From assembly GCA_964453575.1 (NCBI GenBank), contig CAYVRW010000006.1, positions 1-49,547 on the forward strand: a stretch of DNA of 49,547 nucleotides. Direction: 5' to 3'. Below are positions 17,813 to 25,422 of this stretch, piece after piece. Each line of letters opens with the position of its first letter. The stretch's first letter is position 1. The position numbers were made by a program, and so were the translations under genes. This stretch comes from JABDBK01 sp964453575 (GTDB lineage: Bacteria > Pseudomonadota > Gammaproteobacteria > DSM-16500). Under the pieces are notes generated by a model that worked only from the letters and a program-made list of their open reading frames with translations, was not told the origin of the DNA and searched no databases.

Positions 17813-18592
17813 ATGTTCGACCGGTTGCGAAGACCATTTCTAACGGTTGAAACCGGCGAAGCATATCAGCCTGTCCGTCTGATTTATGAAACTTCTCAAG
17901 CGGACAGGTTAATTGAAACACTTGAAAAATTACAATGTATTCAAAAAAACCCTTCTCCTCATTCTTGGAGTTGGTATTGGAAAGGGGAATGCGAAGACCA
18001 ACATTTTGACTCCATCGATTCTTTTCGAAAAAACCCCGAACTTCCCATTCGCTTAGGCACCATTGGATTGCGTGATAATAAATTTTCGATTAGTTTGCCC
18101 TCTTTTAAACGCGCGTGTCTCGCAGTGCCTTTTTTTCATCGCATGCTTCCTGATCAAGAAGTTTTAAAAATCCTGTCTGCGGATTTTATTAATAAGGTAT
18201 TTGCCTTGGATGAACGTTTACCGCATGGCTTTACTGAATTATTTAAAGATGATGAATTAGACCGCATCATGCATCAACGCCTCGAAGATTATCATAAAGT
18301 CAAAACACGTTGTGAAGAAGCGAATACTCCCGAAGCTGCATTCCAAATTTTATCCGATTACACGCGCTCCGAAGCTAAAAAAAGATTACCTTATGCCGAA
18401 CGTTATGTTTTCGACTTAACAGGCGGCGAAGATATGGATGTGGTATTTTTAGCATTTTATATTTATTTGCGCGGCCGCGAATTGGTGGCGATCAAGCGCT
18501 GGTTTGGGCAGACAGGGTATACGCTTGCTGATGCTGCTGATGAAACTATAGAACAAGTGTTTGGTGGTATGGGTTTGGATATTATCGAGTAA
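17813..18592 (+). CDS. Hypothetical protein, 259 aa
   Basis: This is a soluble-looking protein with no signal peptide or membrane helix and a good ribosome site (AGGAG) before the ATG. Aromatic and charged residues are frequent (SWSWYWKGECEDQHF; KRLPYAERYVFDLTGGEDMD; AIKRWFGQTGYTLADAADE). I recognise no catalytic motif. It follows the 64-aa gene closely and ends about 100 bp before the first ankyrin gene, where the ankyrin promoter block lies. Whether it belongs to the old chromosome or to the island cannot be told from sequence alone. Confidence 0.6.
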   Translation: MFDRLRRPFLTVETGEAYQPVRLIYETSQADRLIETLEKLQCIQKNPSPHSWSWYWKGECEDQHFDSIDSFRKNPELPIRLGTIGLRDNKFSISLPSFKRACLAVPFFHRMLPDQEVLKILSADFINKVFALDERLPHGFTELFKDDELDRIMHQRLEDYHKVKTRCEEANTPEAAFQILSDYTRSEAKKRLPYAERYVFDLTGGEDMDVVFLAFYIYLRGRELVAIKRWFGQTGYTLADAADETIEQVFGGMGLDIIE

Positions 18593-18624
18593 TCACTCCC
18601 CGACATTCTCATATCGCAATTATT

Positions 18625-18660
18625 CCATTTGAAATTTACGCCCGCTTTGATATAACTTAT
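18625..18660 (+). promoter_or_regulatory. Ankyrin-family promoter block 1
   Basis: TTGAAA (18629-18634) and TATAAC (18651-18656) are 16 bp apart. The block matches those before the genes at 28382, 31814 and 34410. It is followed by the shared leader AATAACAACAAAAAGGA, which carries the ribosome site. Confidence 0.6.
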
Positions 18661-18696
18661 TGCCGTTAAATAATAACAACAAAAAGGAACAAATGA

Positions 18697-19728
18697 ATGA
18701 GCAATACCAGATATATGGAACCCGTGATCCAACTTTTATTCGATATCGTGAAACAAGATGCGCCGCAAGATGAAGAACAATCCAAACAAATGGCTGAGGA
18801 AGCAAAAGAATACATAGCACTCATTCAAGAATTAGAAAAGTCAGAGCAATTATATCAAGCTAGAAGAGCAATTTATCAAAAATTAAGTAAAAAAATTACA
18901 TTGAATAAAACCGTAAGTCTTGAGACAAAAGACGAACATGGCGCAACTGTTTTAATAACGGCTTGTAAAAATGGTCATACTTCGATTGTTCAATCTTTAT
19001 TGCAAGCCCATGCTGATCCTAATACAACAGATGAAGGCGATCGTACTCCACTTCACTGGGCTGCTTTTAGAGGACATGTTTCGATAGTTCAAGCACTGCT
19101 TGCTGCCAAAGGCGATCTTAATAATGTTGGAAAAAATGGTGTCACTCCTCTCATGTTTGCCATCCATTATGGACATATGGATTCGGTAGAAGTGTTATTA
19201 CATGCAGGTGCAGCAACAGATTTATTAAATATACAAGGAGACACGGCTCTTGATTATGCCATGAATAAGAAAATGCTTCCTGCAGTAAGTTTATTGTTAA
19301 AACACCAAGCTTTTATTAACAATCCTACAGAACTTTTTGAATTTTTAATGTCATGTGATCCGCGTGCCCCCGATGTTTTGTTTTGCCTAAATGTTTTGAG
19401 TCAGCAACAAAATAATTTGCGTGCGTTAAATTTGCCCGATGCAAAGCTATTAACTAATAAACAATTTCAAGAACTAGAAAAATATTGCAATGCACTTTCC
19501 AAAGTAGGTGACAAGCTTAGTCATGACGCATTAAATGCAACCGTTGGCAATATTCTTCCTTCTCCACTGGTTAATATTGTTTCGGAGTATAATGCACCGC
19601 TTTATCATCTTAATAGTTCACCTGCATTATTTAGTAATAAAAAGCAAGTTGAGCAATTTCGTAAACAGCTTACCAAACAATATAATGAAAGTTTTCCGTC
19701 ACGAAAGAAGTTTTTTGGTTGGTTTTAA
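18697..19728 (+). CDS. Ankyrin-repeat protein, MSNTRYMEP family, member 1 (4 repeats)
   Basis: This 343-residue, probably cytosolic or exported protein has no signal peptide. It has three parts. A helical N-terminal module (about 1-65) opens MSNTRYMEPVIQLLFDIV. About four ankyrin repeats (about 75-205) include EGDRTPLHWAAFRGHVSIVQ. The family C-terminal module (about 209-343) has DPRAPDVLFCLNVLSQQQNN, ILPSPLVNIVSEYNAPLYHL and a basic-aromatic end SFPSRKKFFGWF. Ankyrin repeats bind proteins. Legionellales often export such proteins to the host, but no secretion signal can be proven here. It forms a two-gene unit with the next member, 14 bp downstream. Confidence 0.85.
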   Translation: MSNTRYMEPVIQLLFDIVKQDAPQDEEQSKQMAEEAKEYIALIQELEKSEQLYQARRAIYQKLSKKITLNKTVSLETKDEHGATVLITACKNGHTSIVQSLLQAHADPNTTDEGDRTPLHWAAFRGHVSIVQALLAAKGDLNNVGKNGVTPLMFAIHYGHMDSVEVLLHAGAATDLLNIQGDTALDYAMNKKMLPAVSLLLKHQAFINNPTELFEFLMSCDPRAPDVLFCLNVLSQQQNNLRALNLPDAKLLTNKQFQELEKYCNALSKVGDKLSHDALNATVGNILPSPLVNIVSEYNAPLYHLNSSPALFSNKKQVEQFRKQLTKQYNESFPSRKKFFGWF

Positions 19729-19742
19729 AAAGGAACAATTAA

Positions 19743-20984
19743 ATGAGCAATACAAGATATTTAGAACCCGTGATCCAATTTTTATTCGATATCGTGAAAC
19801 AAGATGCTCCGCAAGATGAAGAAGAATCCAAACAAATGGCTGAAGAAGCAAAAGAATACATAGCAGCCATTCAAGAATTAGATAAGTCGGATGAATTGGC
19901 TAGAAAAACCATTTATCAAAAATTAAATAAAAAAATTACATTGAATGAAACCGTAAGCCTTGAGACAAAAGACGAAAAAGGCGAAACTTTTTTAATAAAG
20001 GCTTCTAAAAATGACCATACTTTGATTGTTCAATCATTATTGCAAGCCAATGCTGATCCTAATGAAGGTGATTATACTCCACTTAACTGGGCTGCTTTTA
20101 GAGGTCATGTTTCGATAGTTCAAGCGTTGCTTACAGCCAAAGCTGATCCTAATAAGGCAGATAAAGTAGATACAACATCGATCAGCTGGGCTGCCAGAAA
20201 CGGGAATACTTTGATTGTTGAGACATTGCTTACAGCCAAAGCAGATCCTAGTCAGAATGAGTCATTATGCCTTCGGTACCTTATCGAAGGTCTTATCGAA
20301 GGTCGAGGGGATATTCAAATTGCTCAAGGGGATATTCAAATTGCTCAAATGTTACTTCAAGCCAAAGCCGATCCTAGTCACAGTGGCCGAAATGGTGTCA
20401 CTTCTCTCATGTCCGCTGTCTTTTATGGATATATTGATTTGGTAGAGGTGTTATTAGATGCAGGTGCAGCAACAGATTTATTAGATACAAAAGGAAAAAC
20501 AGCTCTTGATTACGCTGTAGCGAAAAAAAGGCTTAATGTGGTAAGTTCATTGTTAAAACACCAAGCTTTTATTAACAATCCTACAAAACTTTATGGATTT
20601 TTAATGTTATGTGATCCGCGTGACCCTGATCTATTGTTTTGTCTAAATGCTTTGAATCAGCAACAAAATAATTTGCGCGCATTAAACCTGCCTGATGCAA
20701 AGCTATTAACTGACAAACAATATCAAACGCTAGAAAAATATCGCAATGAACTTTCCAAAGTAGGTGAAAAACTTGGCCGTGATGCATTAAAAGCATCTGT
20801 TGGAAGCATCCTTATTCCTCCCCTAATTAACATTATTTCTGAATATGATGCGCCGCTTTATCATCTTAATAATTCATCAACGCTGTTTAATGATCAAAAG
20901 CAAATTAATCAATTTCGTGAAGAGCTTACAAAAAAATACAATGAAAGTTTTCCGTCTCGAAAGAAGTTTTTTGGATGGTTTTAA
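19743..20984 (+). CDS. Ankyrin-repeat protein, MSNTRYMEP family, member 2 (about 6 repeats)
   Basis: This 413-residue protein is closely related to member 1 in both the N-terminal module (MSNTRYLEPVIQFLFDIV) and the C-terminal module (ILIPPLINIISEYDAPLYHL, SFPSRKKFFGWF). It carries about six ankyrin repeats. The fourth is swollen by two in-frame tandem duplications, a 12-bp unit at 20280-20303 and a 21-bp unit at 20307-20348, giving LIEGLIEG and GDIQIAQGDIQIAQ. It lacks its own copy of the promoter block and probably shares the transcript of member 1. Function is inferred to be protein binding. Confidence 0.85.
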   Translation: MSNTRYLEPVIQFLFDIVKQDAPQDEEESKQMAEEAKEYIAAIQELDKSDELARKTIYQKLNKKITLNETVSLETKDEKGETFLIKASKNDHTLIVQSLLQANADPNEGDYTPLNWAAFRGHVSIVQALLTAKADPNKADKVDTTSISWAARNGNTLIVETLLTAKADPSQNESLCLRYLIEGLIEGRGDIQIAQGDIQIAQMLLQAKADPSHSGRNGVTSLMSAVFYGYIDLVEVLLDAGAATDLLDTKGKTALDYAVAKKRLNVVSSLLKHQAFINNPTKLYGFLMLCDPRDPDLLFCLNALNQQQNNLRALNLPDAKLLTDKQYQTLEKYRNELSKVGEKLGRDALKASVGSILIPPLINIISEYDAPLYHLNNSSTLFNDQKQINQFREELTKKYNESFPSRKKFFGWF

Positions 20985-21006
20985 CGATTATTATTTGCTA
21001 ATGTTT

Positions 21007-21366
21007 TTAGGCTGCGGCGTCTTCATTATGAGGATGACTTGATAAAAGCACTACTAATCCCTTTTCTGCGATAAGGTTAAGTAGTCTAAGAGAAGTGCCC
21101 CTTGGATGCTTCTCACCCTGCTCCCATTGCCTAACGGTAGAAAGAGTCGTATTTAAAAATTTAGCAAATACAGGCTGACTAACCTTTTCTCGTAAACGAA
21201 TACTCTTAATTTGTCTTGGTGATAAATCCTTAACTTTAGGCAAGCACAGCTCATCGAACTCCCTCATAGTGGTAGCATTAATGATATGAGCATCATATAA
21301 GCCTTTAGCTGTTTCGTGTACAGTTTCTAAAATACTTGGATGTTTCTCTTTTTTTACTTTACTCAT
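21007..21366 (-). CDS. HTH antitoxin of a RelE-type toxin-antitoxin pair
   Basis: This 119-residue protein has a C-terminal helix-turn-helix domain (VSQPVFAKFLNTTLSTVRQW, then EQGEKHPRGTSLRLLNLIAE) of the XRE/NadS-like type found in HigA-like antitoxins. It should bind the toxin through its N-terminal part and repress the pair's promoter. It begins inside the toxin gene with an 8-bp overlap, toxin first, as in higBA-like systems. A second, orphan relative lies at 27955. Confidence 0.88.
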   Translation of the reverse strand: MSKVKKEKHPSILETVHETAKGLYDAHIINATTMREFDELCLPKVKDLSPRQIKSIRLREKVSQPVFAKFLNTTLSTVRQWEQGEKHPRGTSLRLLNLIAEKGLVVLLSSHPHNEDAAA

Positions 21367-21730
21367 GGTTTACCTCATATAAATCACCATTATTAATCAT
21401 GTTTTTTAACTCACTATCAGGTGTGCTTATTAAATTTTGAGCTAATTTTTTAAGTCCTTTTTCTTCTTGTTCGTTTATGTTGTCGCGTTGATTTTTTGGA
21501 AATCCATAAACAAAAATAGTTCTATGTTCTTTTTGAAAAACCACTATGGTTCTAAATCCGCTTCTTTTTCCTTGTCCTTTGCGAGCTATACGCTTTTTAA
21601 TTAAATGAGTGCCTAAGTTGGCATCAATTAATCCTTGGTCTATTTCTCTGGCAGCTTTTAAAAGAGTGGCGTCTGTTAAAACTTCAGACTTAGCCCATTT
21701 AAAAAACATTTTATTTTTAAAAACTTGCAT
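21359..21730 (-). CDS. RelE/HigB-type toxin (PF06296-like)
   Basis: This protein has 123 residues from the ATG at 21730, which is preceded by AAGGGA; the longer frame to 21820 adds 30 residues not typical of the family. Family features run in order: FKNKMFFKWAKSEVLTDATL, AAREIDQGLIDANLG, LIKKRIARKGQGKRSGFRTI, a FVYGFPKNQRDNI stretch and a helical end. Relatives are ribosome-dependent mRNA interferases or close structural homologues. The extended C-terminus (about 20 residues beyond the core) overlaps the antitoxin start. The pair looks intact. Confidence 0.88.
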   Translation of the reverse strand: MQVFKNKMFFKWAKSEVLTDATLLKAAREIDQGLIDANLGTHLIKKRIARKGQGKRSGFRTIVVFQKEHRTIFVYGFPKNQRDNINEQEEKGLKKLAQNLISTPDSELKNMINNGDLYEVNHE

Positions 21731-21891
21731 TTTTATCCCTTTTATAAGTATATCACTTAGTGGTGTATTTTCAAATATAATATTTAACATTGAATTGATT
21801 ATAAGGGAGGAATTTTGCAATTTATTGAATAAATAATGGATTTTTTCTGATTTGATATTTTATTATCTTTAATAATAACAAAAAGTAACGT

Positions 21892-21955
21892 ATGAGCAAT
21901 ACAAAAATATCAAACCTGTAATCAAACATTTATTTGATATAGTGCACGGGCAAGT
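21892..21955 (+). pseudogene. 5' relic of an ankyrin MSNTRYMEP-family gene
   Basis: ATGAGCAATACAA at 21892 is preceded by the family leader AATAACAAAAAGTAACGT. After one frameshift the DNA reads PVIKHLFDIV, matching the family N-terminus, and then homology stops. A matching 3' relic lies at 24892-24927. Confidence 0.75.
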
Positions 21956-22054
21956 TGGTCGGTAGTCTTTATACTTACAATGGTATTATTTATTGTACTT
22001 TGCTATGATATTTTCAGGATAAAAAATTTACAAGGAAGACAAGGATAGTCAACC

Positions 22055-22891
22055 ATGGATCAATCAAAAAGAGTTCTGCTTTCAACGCTGTGTGTAGGGG
22101 CTTTTGCTGCCGAACCTACTTATGCTGTTACCAATGCCCAGCATTGCCTAGATAACTTTCCTAACGGCACCAATCCCGTGGCGGCAAAGATCATTAAAGA
22201 AACTCTGCAATGTATCATCAATAGTATTCCCGCTGGGCCTAGGGGGCCTACAGGTGCGACTGGAGCGGTAGGTGCCACAGGTGCAACTGGAGCCACAGGT
22301 CCTACAGGCCCTACAGGAGCAACTGGGACAAACACTTTAACTACAGCTGAATGGACGGCAGCTTGCTCAAGTGGCAGCATCACAGGTACTGCAGGATGTC
22401 CAGTGAATGCCACCGGGGCTGCTTTTGATAACTTAAATGCCAAAGCGCATCTTTTATATAGGTTAGGAGCAGGAGACACACCTGTCGATCCGGCAGTCCT
22501 ATTTATTAAACAGATTAATCCTTCGATAGCATTGAAAACAAATCGAGGTCCTAGTGTAGTATTCGCACCTTCCGGTTTGATTCAACCTATGCGCTGCATA
22601 GCAATGGATGAAAGCAGTGATAATATGGTGCCAGTCTATGGACTTACTGCTAGTAATGCAAACTCCCCGCAAACACCGGCATTCACTGATGCTATAAGCG
22701 TTGGCGCACCAAATTCATTACCCAGCAACACGGCAACCTTTAATTATTTTGGTTTAACTGAAGTCTCCCTTTTTTATCGATATCCAAGCCGCAATCTTTA
22801 CGTCATATGCGGTCTTGTCCTAGCAAGCGCTCAAGGTTCGCAACTTTTTTCGAATCCAACGGGCATTATTACCAGCATCGATTGGACTTAA
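22055..22891 (+). CDS. Collagen-like secreted protein
   Basis: This 278-residue protein has a likely signal peptide (KRVLLSTLCVGAFAAEPTYA). About 40 residues of N-terminal domain (with HCLDNFPNG) lead into a collagen-like tract of eleven Gly-X-Y triplets, mostly GAT and GPT, at about residues 64-96. A roughly 180-residue C-terminal globular domain of unknown fold follows. Short bacterial collagens form triple-helical trimers used in adhesion. In Legionella a collagen-like adhesin (Lcl) is a T2SS substrate, which fits this genome but is not shown. The Thr-rich Y positions are potential glycosylation sites. The next gene, a GT2, starts 1 bp later. Confidence 0.82.
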   Translation: MDQSKRVLLSTLCVGAFAAEPTYAVTNAQHCLDNFPNGTNPVAAKIIKETLQCIINSIPAGPRGPTGATGAVGATGATGATGPTGPTGATGTNTLTTAEWTAACSSGSITGTAGCPVNATGAAFDNLNAKAHLLYRLGAGDTPVDPAVLFIKQINPSIALKTNRGPSVVFAPSGLIQPMRCIAMDESSDNMVPVYGLTASNANSPQTPAFTDAISVGAPNSLPSNTATFNYFGLTEVSLFYRYPSRNLYVICGLVLASAQGSQLFSNPTGIITSIDWT

Positions 22892-22892
22892 T

Positions 22893-24002
22893 ATGCTCAT
22901 CACTGCGGTATTAATGATAAAAAATGAAGCCCATGTGATTGCAGAAACACTGCAATCACTGATTCCATGCTTTAAAAATATTTTTATTTTAGACACAGGT
23001 TCAAGCGATGATACGGTCAATATCACTAAAACTTTTTTTACAACACATAACATTCAAGGTTACATTGCAGAAGAAGCTTTTATTGATTTTGCCACATCCA
23101 GAAATCGCGCGTTGCAACTGGCACGGGAGCAATTTCCTGATACGGTATTTTTTTTGATGCTTGATGCGGAATGGTATTTGCATCATCCGGAAGCATTAAT
23201 AGCATTTTGTGAACAAGAAGCAGCAAAAACTACATCGCTTTATTTATTAAAAATTAAGATGGGAAGTTTAGATTTTACTACGGCACGCTTATTACGTGCA
23301 TCAGCCTCTATCACCTTCAAAGGCGTAGTACATGAAGTTCCTGACATACCTGCATATATCCAAGTTCCAGCACCTTGTTATATTGAAGTCAAAGCATCCC
23401 ATCAAGGTCAGGAAAAAAGCAAACAACGCTGGAAACGCGATGCGGAATTACTGATTAAAAGTTATGAAGTTAATCCCCAAGATGTTCGTAGCGTTTTTTA
23501 CTTAGCACAAACTTATCATTGTCTAGGTGAACTGGAAAAAGCTTATGAATTTTATCAAATTCGTGAAAAACTCGTTGGCTGGGACGAAGAAAATTTTATG
23601 ACTTTATTTAGATTAGGCTGTATCGCTCAAGAATTAGCTAAATGGCCCATTGCTTTAGATTATTATTTCAAAGCCCATGCTTATAGACCTTCTCGCATAG
23701 AACCGCTTATTAAGCTTGCGGATTATTATTGGCCAGAAAATATTCCAATGTGCTATTTGTTCGCACAGCGGGCGTATCATATGCCCTATCCACATAACGA
23801 TATATTATTTATTGAAAAAGAAATGTATACCTATACCCGCTATGAAATCATGAGCCGCGCCGCATGGTATTTAGGAGAATATGAATTGGGTGAAGAGGCA
23901 AGCTTATTAGCATTAAAAGTTCATCCGGAGATGGAACATTTGCATAATAATTTAAAACTTTATCAAGAAAAAATAAAAAGCAAGACGCTTACGGTTGCGT
24001 AG
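22893..24002 (+). CDS. GT2 family glycosyltransferase with TPR-like C-terminus
   Basis: This 369-residue protein starts with a GT-A fold (MLITAVLMIKNEAHVIAETL; FILDTGSSDDTVNI). A MLDAEWYL segment stands where the family usually has a DxD/DADE metal site. The C-terminal half (about 185-360) contains TPR-like helices (VFYLAQTYHCLGELEKAYEF; GEYELGEEASLLALKVHPEM). Similar SunS/GT2-TPR proteins glycosylate peptides or proteins. Its start 1 bp after the collagen-like gene makes that protein the obvious candidate substrate. This pairing is inference. Confidence 0.82.
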   Translation: MLITAVLMIKNEAHVIAETLQSLIPCFKNIFILDTGSSDDTVNITKTFFTTHNIQGYIAEEAFIDFATSRNRALQLAREQFPDTVFFLMLDAEWYLHHPEALIAFCEQEAAKTTSLYLLKIKMGSLDFTTARLLRASASITFKGVVHEVPDIPAYIQVPAPCYIEVKASHQGQEKSKQRWKRDAELLIKSYEVNPQDVRSVFYLAQTYHCLGELEKAYEFYQIREKLVGWDEENFMTLFRLGCIAQELAKWPIALDYYFKAHAYRPSRIEPLIKLADYYWPENIPMCYLFAQRAYHMPYPHNDILFIEKEMYTYTRYEIMSRAAWYLGEYELGEEASLLALKVHPEMEHLHNNLKLYQEKIKSKTLTVA

Positions 24003-24056
24003 CTGAAATGATATCATCAAGCAAATTGTTCTCAAAGGAATGCGGAGGTATTGGCT

Positions 24057-24860
24057 ATGTTTATAAAAAAAATCATGATAAGTTTATTTTGTGCCGGATT
24101 AGCAGCACCTTTATATGCCAATAGTCAAGCCAATCGTATTAATTCTTCTTATGATATCCCAGGTGAATATAGCAGCAATAATTCTTCTTTGGATGAGAGC
24201 ATGGAAGTGGTACCCGCTAAGGTTTATGAACGAAATTGTAAAAAACCTGGCAAAAAAAAGCGTGTCACCAAAGAATGTCCCGTGAAAAGAACGTATAGAG
24301 CGCAACATAATGTATTTTATGTAGGAGCATTTGGCGGCTATGGTACGATCAGCGGCGCTAGTAGTCAGGATGGACAATTTGTCCAAGGCCGTCTTGCCAT
24401 GGGAGCTGCTAAGACATGGGATAGATATCTTGTGGGCGCCGAAGTGGGTGTGCAATCAGGCAATACCATGCATCTTTCAGTGAGTAATGCACTCGTGCTT
24501 GCCAGTGGCGGATTGCAATGGTTAGCAACTTTGAAGCCTTTAGCAGATATTTTGGTTGCAACTAAAATACAAATCGCTATCCAGCAACCTATATATATTA
24601 CTTTAAAAGCAGGTGCAGCTTACAGACAATTACAACTCGATGACAGACATTCTTCAAATTATTATGTAAGCAAAGTCAATCCAGAAGTGCAAGCTGGCTT
24701 AAGTATGGCGCTTACTCCTCATGCTATGTTGACCGTACTGTATCAAGGTATTTATTCTAAATGTAATGTGGGCGCATCATTAAATGACGCAGGAAACGCG
24801 ACGATTTCGCATATTCCTACGCAACAGGCAGGGTTTATCGGTGTTGAATATTCGTTATAA
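24057..24860 (+). CDS. Outer membrane beta-barrel protein
   Basis: This protein has 267 residues from the ATG at 24057, placed 8 nt after a GGAGG site; an in-frame TTG at 24051 is too close to that site. The signal peptide is FIKKIMISLFCAGLAAPLYA. A Lys/Arg-rich linker with cysteines (RNCKKPGKKKRVTKECPVKR) precedes a small barrel domain that begins HNVFYVGAFGGYGTISG and ends QQAGFIGVEYSL with a terminal aromatic/hydrophobic strand pattern. It belongs to the small surface-antigen type barrels common in Legionellales. It is the third gene of the collagen-GT2 cassette. Confidence 0.75.
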   Translation: MFIKKIMISLFCAGLAAPLYANSQANRINSSYDIPGEYSSNNSSLDESMEVVPAKVYERNCKKPGKKKRVTKECPVKRTYRAQHNVFYVGAFGGYGTISGASSQDGQFVQGRLAMGAAKTWDRYLVGAEVGVQSGNTMHLSVSNALVLASGGLQWLATLKPLADILVATKIQIAIQQPIYITLKAGAAYRQLQLDDRHSSNYYVSKVNPEVQAGLSMALTPHAMLTVLYQGIYSKCNVGASLNDAGNATISHIPTQQAGFIGVEYSL

Positions 24861-24891
24861 TGTGACAGTATTTTATAATAATAACACAATG

Positions 24892-24927
24892 GAGCTTGCG
24901 AAAAAATATAAAGAAATTTGTCCGTGA
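24892..24927 (+). pseudogene. 3' relic of an ankyrin MSNTRYMEP-family gene
   Basis: The last eleven codons plus stop read ELAKKYKEICP, matching the ends EITKKYKEFCP and EITKKYKESCP of the family members at 29706 and 31814. No upstream coding remains. Together with the 5' relic at 21892 it brackets the collagen-GT2-barrel cassette. Confidence 0.7.
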
Positions 24928-24934
24928 ATATGTA

Positions 24935-25237
24935 TTAAAACACTTTACTCACTTTCAAGACCCTTCTAGATGCTTTAACTTGATCGCCAAACATGGCAAC
25001 TGTTTTTCCCCTCATAGTACTTGCATGATTATCAAAATAGGATTGTAAATTTTCCATGGTATCAACTTCATATTGAACGGTGATTTTTGGGGGTGAATTC
25101 GAGGAAGTGTCTTCAAATAGATATGCTTTTTTAAAGCCATTAAAGCATAACATTTCATTGATATGTTCGGATAGCCAATTCAAAAAAGTTTGATATATTT
25201 GGGGGACGATTTCTAAATTTACTTCGTATTGAATCAC
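24935..25237 (-). CDS. DUF4286 family small protein
   Basis: This 100-residue protein starts MIQYEVNLEIVPQIYQTFLN and contains FKKAYLFEDTSS and ITVQYEVDTMENLQSYFDNH, the pattern of the DUF4286 family (a ferredoxin-like, ABM-type fold of unknown function). It is cytoplasmic with no membrane segment. It is transcribed against its neighbours within the island, and a relic of an ankyrin gene lies just beyond its 3' end. Confidence 0.75.
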   Translation of the reverse strand: MIQYEVNLEIVPQIYQTFLNWLSEHINEMLCFNGFKKAYLFEDTSSNSPPKITVQYEVDTMENLQSYFDNHASTMRGKTVAMFGDQVKASRRVLKVSKVF

Positions 25238-25422
25238 AATTTATGCTCTTCTTTAATTTGATAATTTAAAAAATAATATCATAAGAAAAAAGTATTGCAA
25301 ATTATACAGCTTGTATCATATCATACGTGACCTGCTTTTAGATTCTTCCAGTACTTCCACTTTTCCACTATATGTACCTTCTATTTCCAAATTAATTCTA
25401 AAAAAACAAGAGAAAAACTCCT

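Noticed and set aside
22234..22340. Short tandem GGTGCAACTGGAGC-like repeats that could look like a CRISPR or microsatellite
   Set aside because: They are in frame, encode Gly-X-Y collagen triplets and have no spacers.
22120..22479. 119-codon minus-strand frame rich in Val-Ala-Pro
   Set aside because: It is the complement of the collagen repeat tract, which leaves this frame open by composition only.
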